Below are positions 29,868 through 31,232 of a DNA stretch of 31,232 bases, piece by piece (position 1 is the stretch's first letter; every line of letters starts with the position of its first letter). A program made the position numbers and the translations under genes. The notes below the pieces were generated by a model. That model made no database searches, had not been told where the DNA came from, and worked only from the letters and a program-made list of their open reading frames with translations. Source of the DNA: DAOVQB01 sp023128935 (GTDB lineage: Bacteria; Eisenbacteria; RBG-16-71-46; CAIMUX01; WJJG01). The DNA lies in contig DAOVQB010000030.1 in the NCBI GenBank assembly GCA_030628905.1, positions 1 to 31,232 of the forward strand. Direction: 5' to 3'.

Positions 29868-30716
29868 CCCGGTGAAACACCGAAACAAGAGCTGGAACAG
29901 TTGGTAGAACTCCTGGGTGATATCCCACCCATGCCGTCTGTGGCGACCAAGATCCTCGAAATTGCGAACAGCGAGACTGTGAACGTGGCGGATGTCACAC
30001 GTCTGATTGCCATGGATCAGGGTTTGACCTCGAAGCTCCTGGCTACGTGCAATTCGCCCTATTACGGCCTCCGGCAGAAGGTCAAGACGCTGAGCCGTGC
30101 AGTGGGGCTGCTCGGCTTCAAGGCTGTGCGGAACCTGGTGCTGGTCCATTCGCTGCCCTGGAACCGTTCTGCTCGGCCACTTTTCACCGAGCAGATCATC
30201 CGAGTTCATGCTGCCGCAACAGCCATCGTGGCCCGCGATCTTGCGGGGCAGACCGGAACAGCCGATCCCGAGGAGGCGATGCTTGGCGGCCTCATGCACG
30301 ACACGGGCAGGCTGGCGCTCAACATCATCATGCCGGAGGCCTACGAGCCAGTTCTGCGCTCTATTTACAATCGTGAGGGTGACAGCATCGCCCTTGAGAC
30401 CAAGGCGATCGGGACAGACCACACCGTGGCCGGGGGGCTGGTCCTCGAGAAGTGGAGCTTCCCTGAGGAGCTGATTCATGTAGCGCGCCACCACCATGAC
30501 CCCCCCGCGGACCTTAATCCTCTGACGGCTATCGTGCGCGCCGCTGACGAGATCGCGTTGCTCATGAACTATGGCGCGAAGGAGCTCACGGAGGCGCCCA
30601 CAGAACTACCGTCAGGAATGATACATCTGGGCTTTAAGCTGAAGGATATAAGTGAGCTGGAGGAGAGGTTTTCCGACTCGATGGAGCAGGGTCGGGTGGT
30701 CTTCGGATTGGGTTGA
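29865..30716 (+). CDS. HDOD-domain signalling protein
   Basis: The protein (283 residues from ATG 29865) is a single HDOD domain: LLGDIPPMPSVATKILEIAN, then LIAMDQGLTSKLLATCNSPYYGLRQKVKTLSRAVGLLGFKAVRNLVLV, the diagnostic segment. HD-like residues are kept at GLMHDTGRLALN and VARHHHDPP. HDOD proteins take part in signalling, motility and c-di-GMP pathways, often without enzymatic activity. ATG 29865 is preferred over ATG 29823 because AAGGAGG lies 8-14 bp upstream, and the GAF gene has an almost identical start region. The upstream frame (29823-29864) would lack a ribosome site. It follows the preceding gene by 54 bp. Confidence 0.9.
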   Translation: MPGETPKQELEQLVELLGDIPPMPSVATKILEIANSETVNVADVTRLIAMDQGLTSKLLATCNSPYYGLRQKVKTLSRAVGLLGFKAVRNLVLVHSLPWNRSARPLFTEQIIRVHAAATAIVARDLAGQTGTADPEEAMLGGLMHDTGRLALNIIMPEAYEPVLRSIYNREGDSIALETKAIGTDHTVAGGLVLEKWSFPEELIHVARHHHDPPADLNPLTAIVRAADEIALLMNYGAKELTEAPTELPSGMIHLGFKLKDISELEERFSDSMEQGRVVFGLG

Positions 30717-30751
30717 GGGGCCACGCGCGCAGGAGTTCACGCGGGTGCTGG

Positions 30752-30770
30752 AAGGAGGAAAGCGAGTATG
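30752..30770 (+). promoter_or_regulatory. Translation start region shared with the HDOD gene (GAF copy)
   Basis: This 19-base block differs at one position from 29849-29867. It sets the GAF gene start at ATG 30768. Similar initiation regions could give the two proteins matched expression. Confidence 0.85.
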
Positions 30771-31232
30771 AGACGGAGGAACGGAGCAGGGTCGCGCCAG
30801 CTGGTCGATGCCACTGAGAAGCTTCGCAGGGGCCAGATACAGCTTATTGGGATTCTGGAGGAGGAGAAGCTCATCACACCGAAGGAAGCTTCGACGCTAT
30901 CGGGGCAGGTCGAGCGCGCCGCAGCCCAGAAGCGCTCATCCGATGTCTTGGGCGCAGCGCTGGCTTTGAACCGCAAGATCATGCGCGTCCTTCGCCACGA
31001 GAGTCTCTCGGAGGTGACCCGCCAGGATTCCGAACTTGAGATCCTCTTCGAGGTCAGCCGGATGATCCAGAGCACCAGGACGAAGGAAGAGGTCTACGGA
31101 AAGCTTCTTGAGCTGATCCATCAGGCCATTCCCCATGACAACGCCACGCTCTTTCTGTGTGACAGGCAGACCGGGAAGCTTGCCGCCGCGGCCCAGCGGG
31201 GGGGATTTGTAGATCTCATCGGTGGCGTCAGC
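30768..31232 (+). CDS. GAF-domain protein, N-terminal part (cut by the window end)
   Basis: The frame is open to the right edge (155 codons seen). Residues 1-85 are helical and charged (KLRRGQIQLIGILEEEKLITPKEASTL). From about 90 a GAF domain begins: LEILFEVSRMIQSTRTKEEVYGKLLELIHQAIPHDNATLFLCDRQTGKLAAAAQRG. The output domain (histidine kinase, phosphatase, GGDEF or other) is beyond the window. AAGGAGG at 30752-30758 precedes the ATG. It is 51 bp after the HDOD gene, which suggests a signalling pair. No symbol can be given. Confidence 0.85.
   Translation, partial: MRRRNGAGSRQLVDATEKLRRGQIQLIGILEEEKLITPKEASTLSGQVERAAAQKRSSDVLGAALALNRKIMRVLRHESLSEVTRQDSELEILFEVSRMIQSTRTKEEVYGKLLELIHQAIPHDNATLFLCDRQTGKLAAAAQRGGFVDLIGGVS

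Noticed and set aside
1..31232. CRISPR array, tRNA, rRNA, IS element or phage genes
   Set aside because: No regularly spaced repeats, cloverleaf-like segments, transposase or phage motifs were seen. The tandem repeats present are short in-frame duplications within fliH and fliK.

Overview
This is a GC-rich bacterial window, densely packed and entirely one-stranded: every gene I can support lies on the + strand. It is the core of a large flagellar gene cluster. From start to end it runs: a two-component pair (a histidine kinase cut by the window edge, then an FlrC/FleR-type sigma-54 activator); flgB-flgC-fliE-fliF-fliG-fliH-fliI; fliJ-motE-like-fliK-flgD-flgE; fliL-fliM-fliN-fliO-fliP-fliQ-fliR-flhB-flhA; flhF-flhG-small membrane protein-fliA; then accessory genes (a small charged protein, a large two-TM protein of the SwrB/DUF2802 type, a small FliK-N-like domain protein), an HDOD protein and a GAF protein cut by the right edge. 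Spacing is tight, with many 1-11 bp overlaps and frequent GTG or TTG starts. I saw no tRNA, rRNA, CRISPR array, IS element or phage gene. The mix of Gram-negative-style FlrC/sigma-54 control with a Bacillus-like order (flhF-flhG-...-sigma factor-SwrB-like) suggests an uncultured, non-proteobacterial phylum; I cannot assign it further by reading alone.

The genes work together as follows. FlgB, FlgC, FliE, FliF and FliG/M/N build the rod base, MS ring and C ring/switch. FlhA, FlhB and FliO/P/Q/R, with FliH/I/J, form the type III export gate and ATPase. FlgD, FlgE and FliK build the hook and set its length. FliL and the MotE-like protein belong to stator or inner-membrane accessory functions. 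FlhF/FlhG control number and placement, and FliA (sigma-28) switches on late genes. Flagellin, filament caps, L/P rings, MotA/MotB and chemotaxis genes are not in the window and must be elsewhere.

The most interesting find is regulatory. Two copies of a 37-bp element, each made of two adjacent palindromes (GGGAAR-N3-YTTCCS) with centres 20 bp apart, sit at 2032-2068 and 8668-8704. Each is followed, after exactly 90 bp, by the GG of a good -24/-12 sigma-54 promoter (2157-2174 before flgB; 8793-8810 before fliJ). The bases conserved between copies are the palindrome arms; the spacers differ. I infer that these are enhancer pairs for the activator encoded at 529-2013. The second copy lies inside the 3' end of fliI and encodes that protein's last residues.

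Other points of note are FlhB with NPTR instead of the NPTH self-cleavage motif, FlhF with altered GTPase motifs paired with an FlhG that lacks the usual N-terminal activating motif, and the SwrB-like gene just downstream of fliA.
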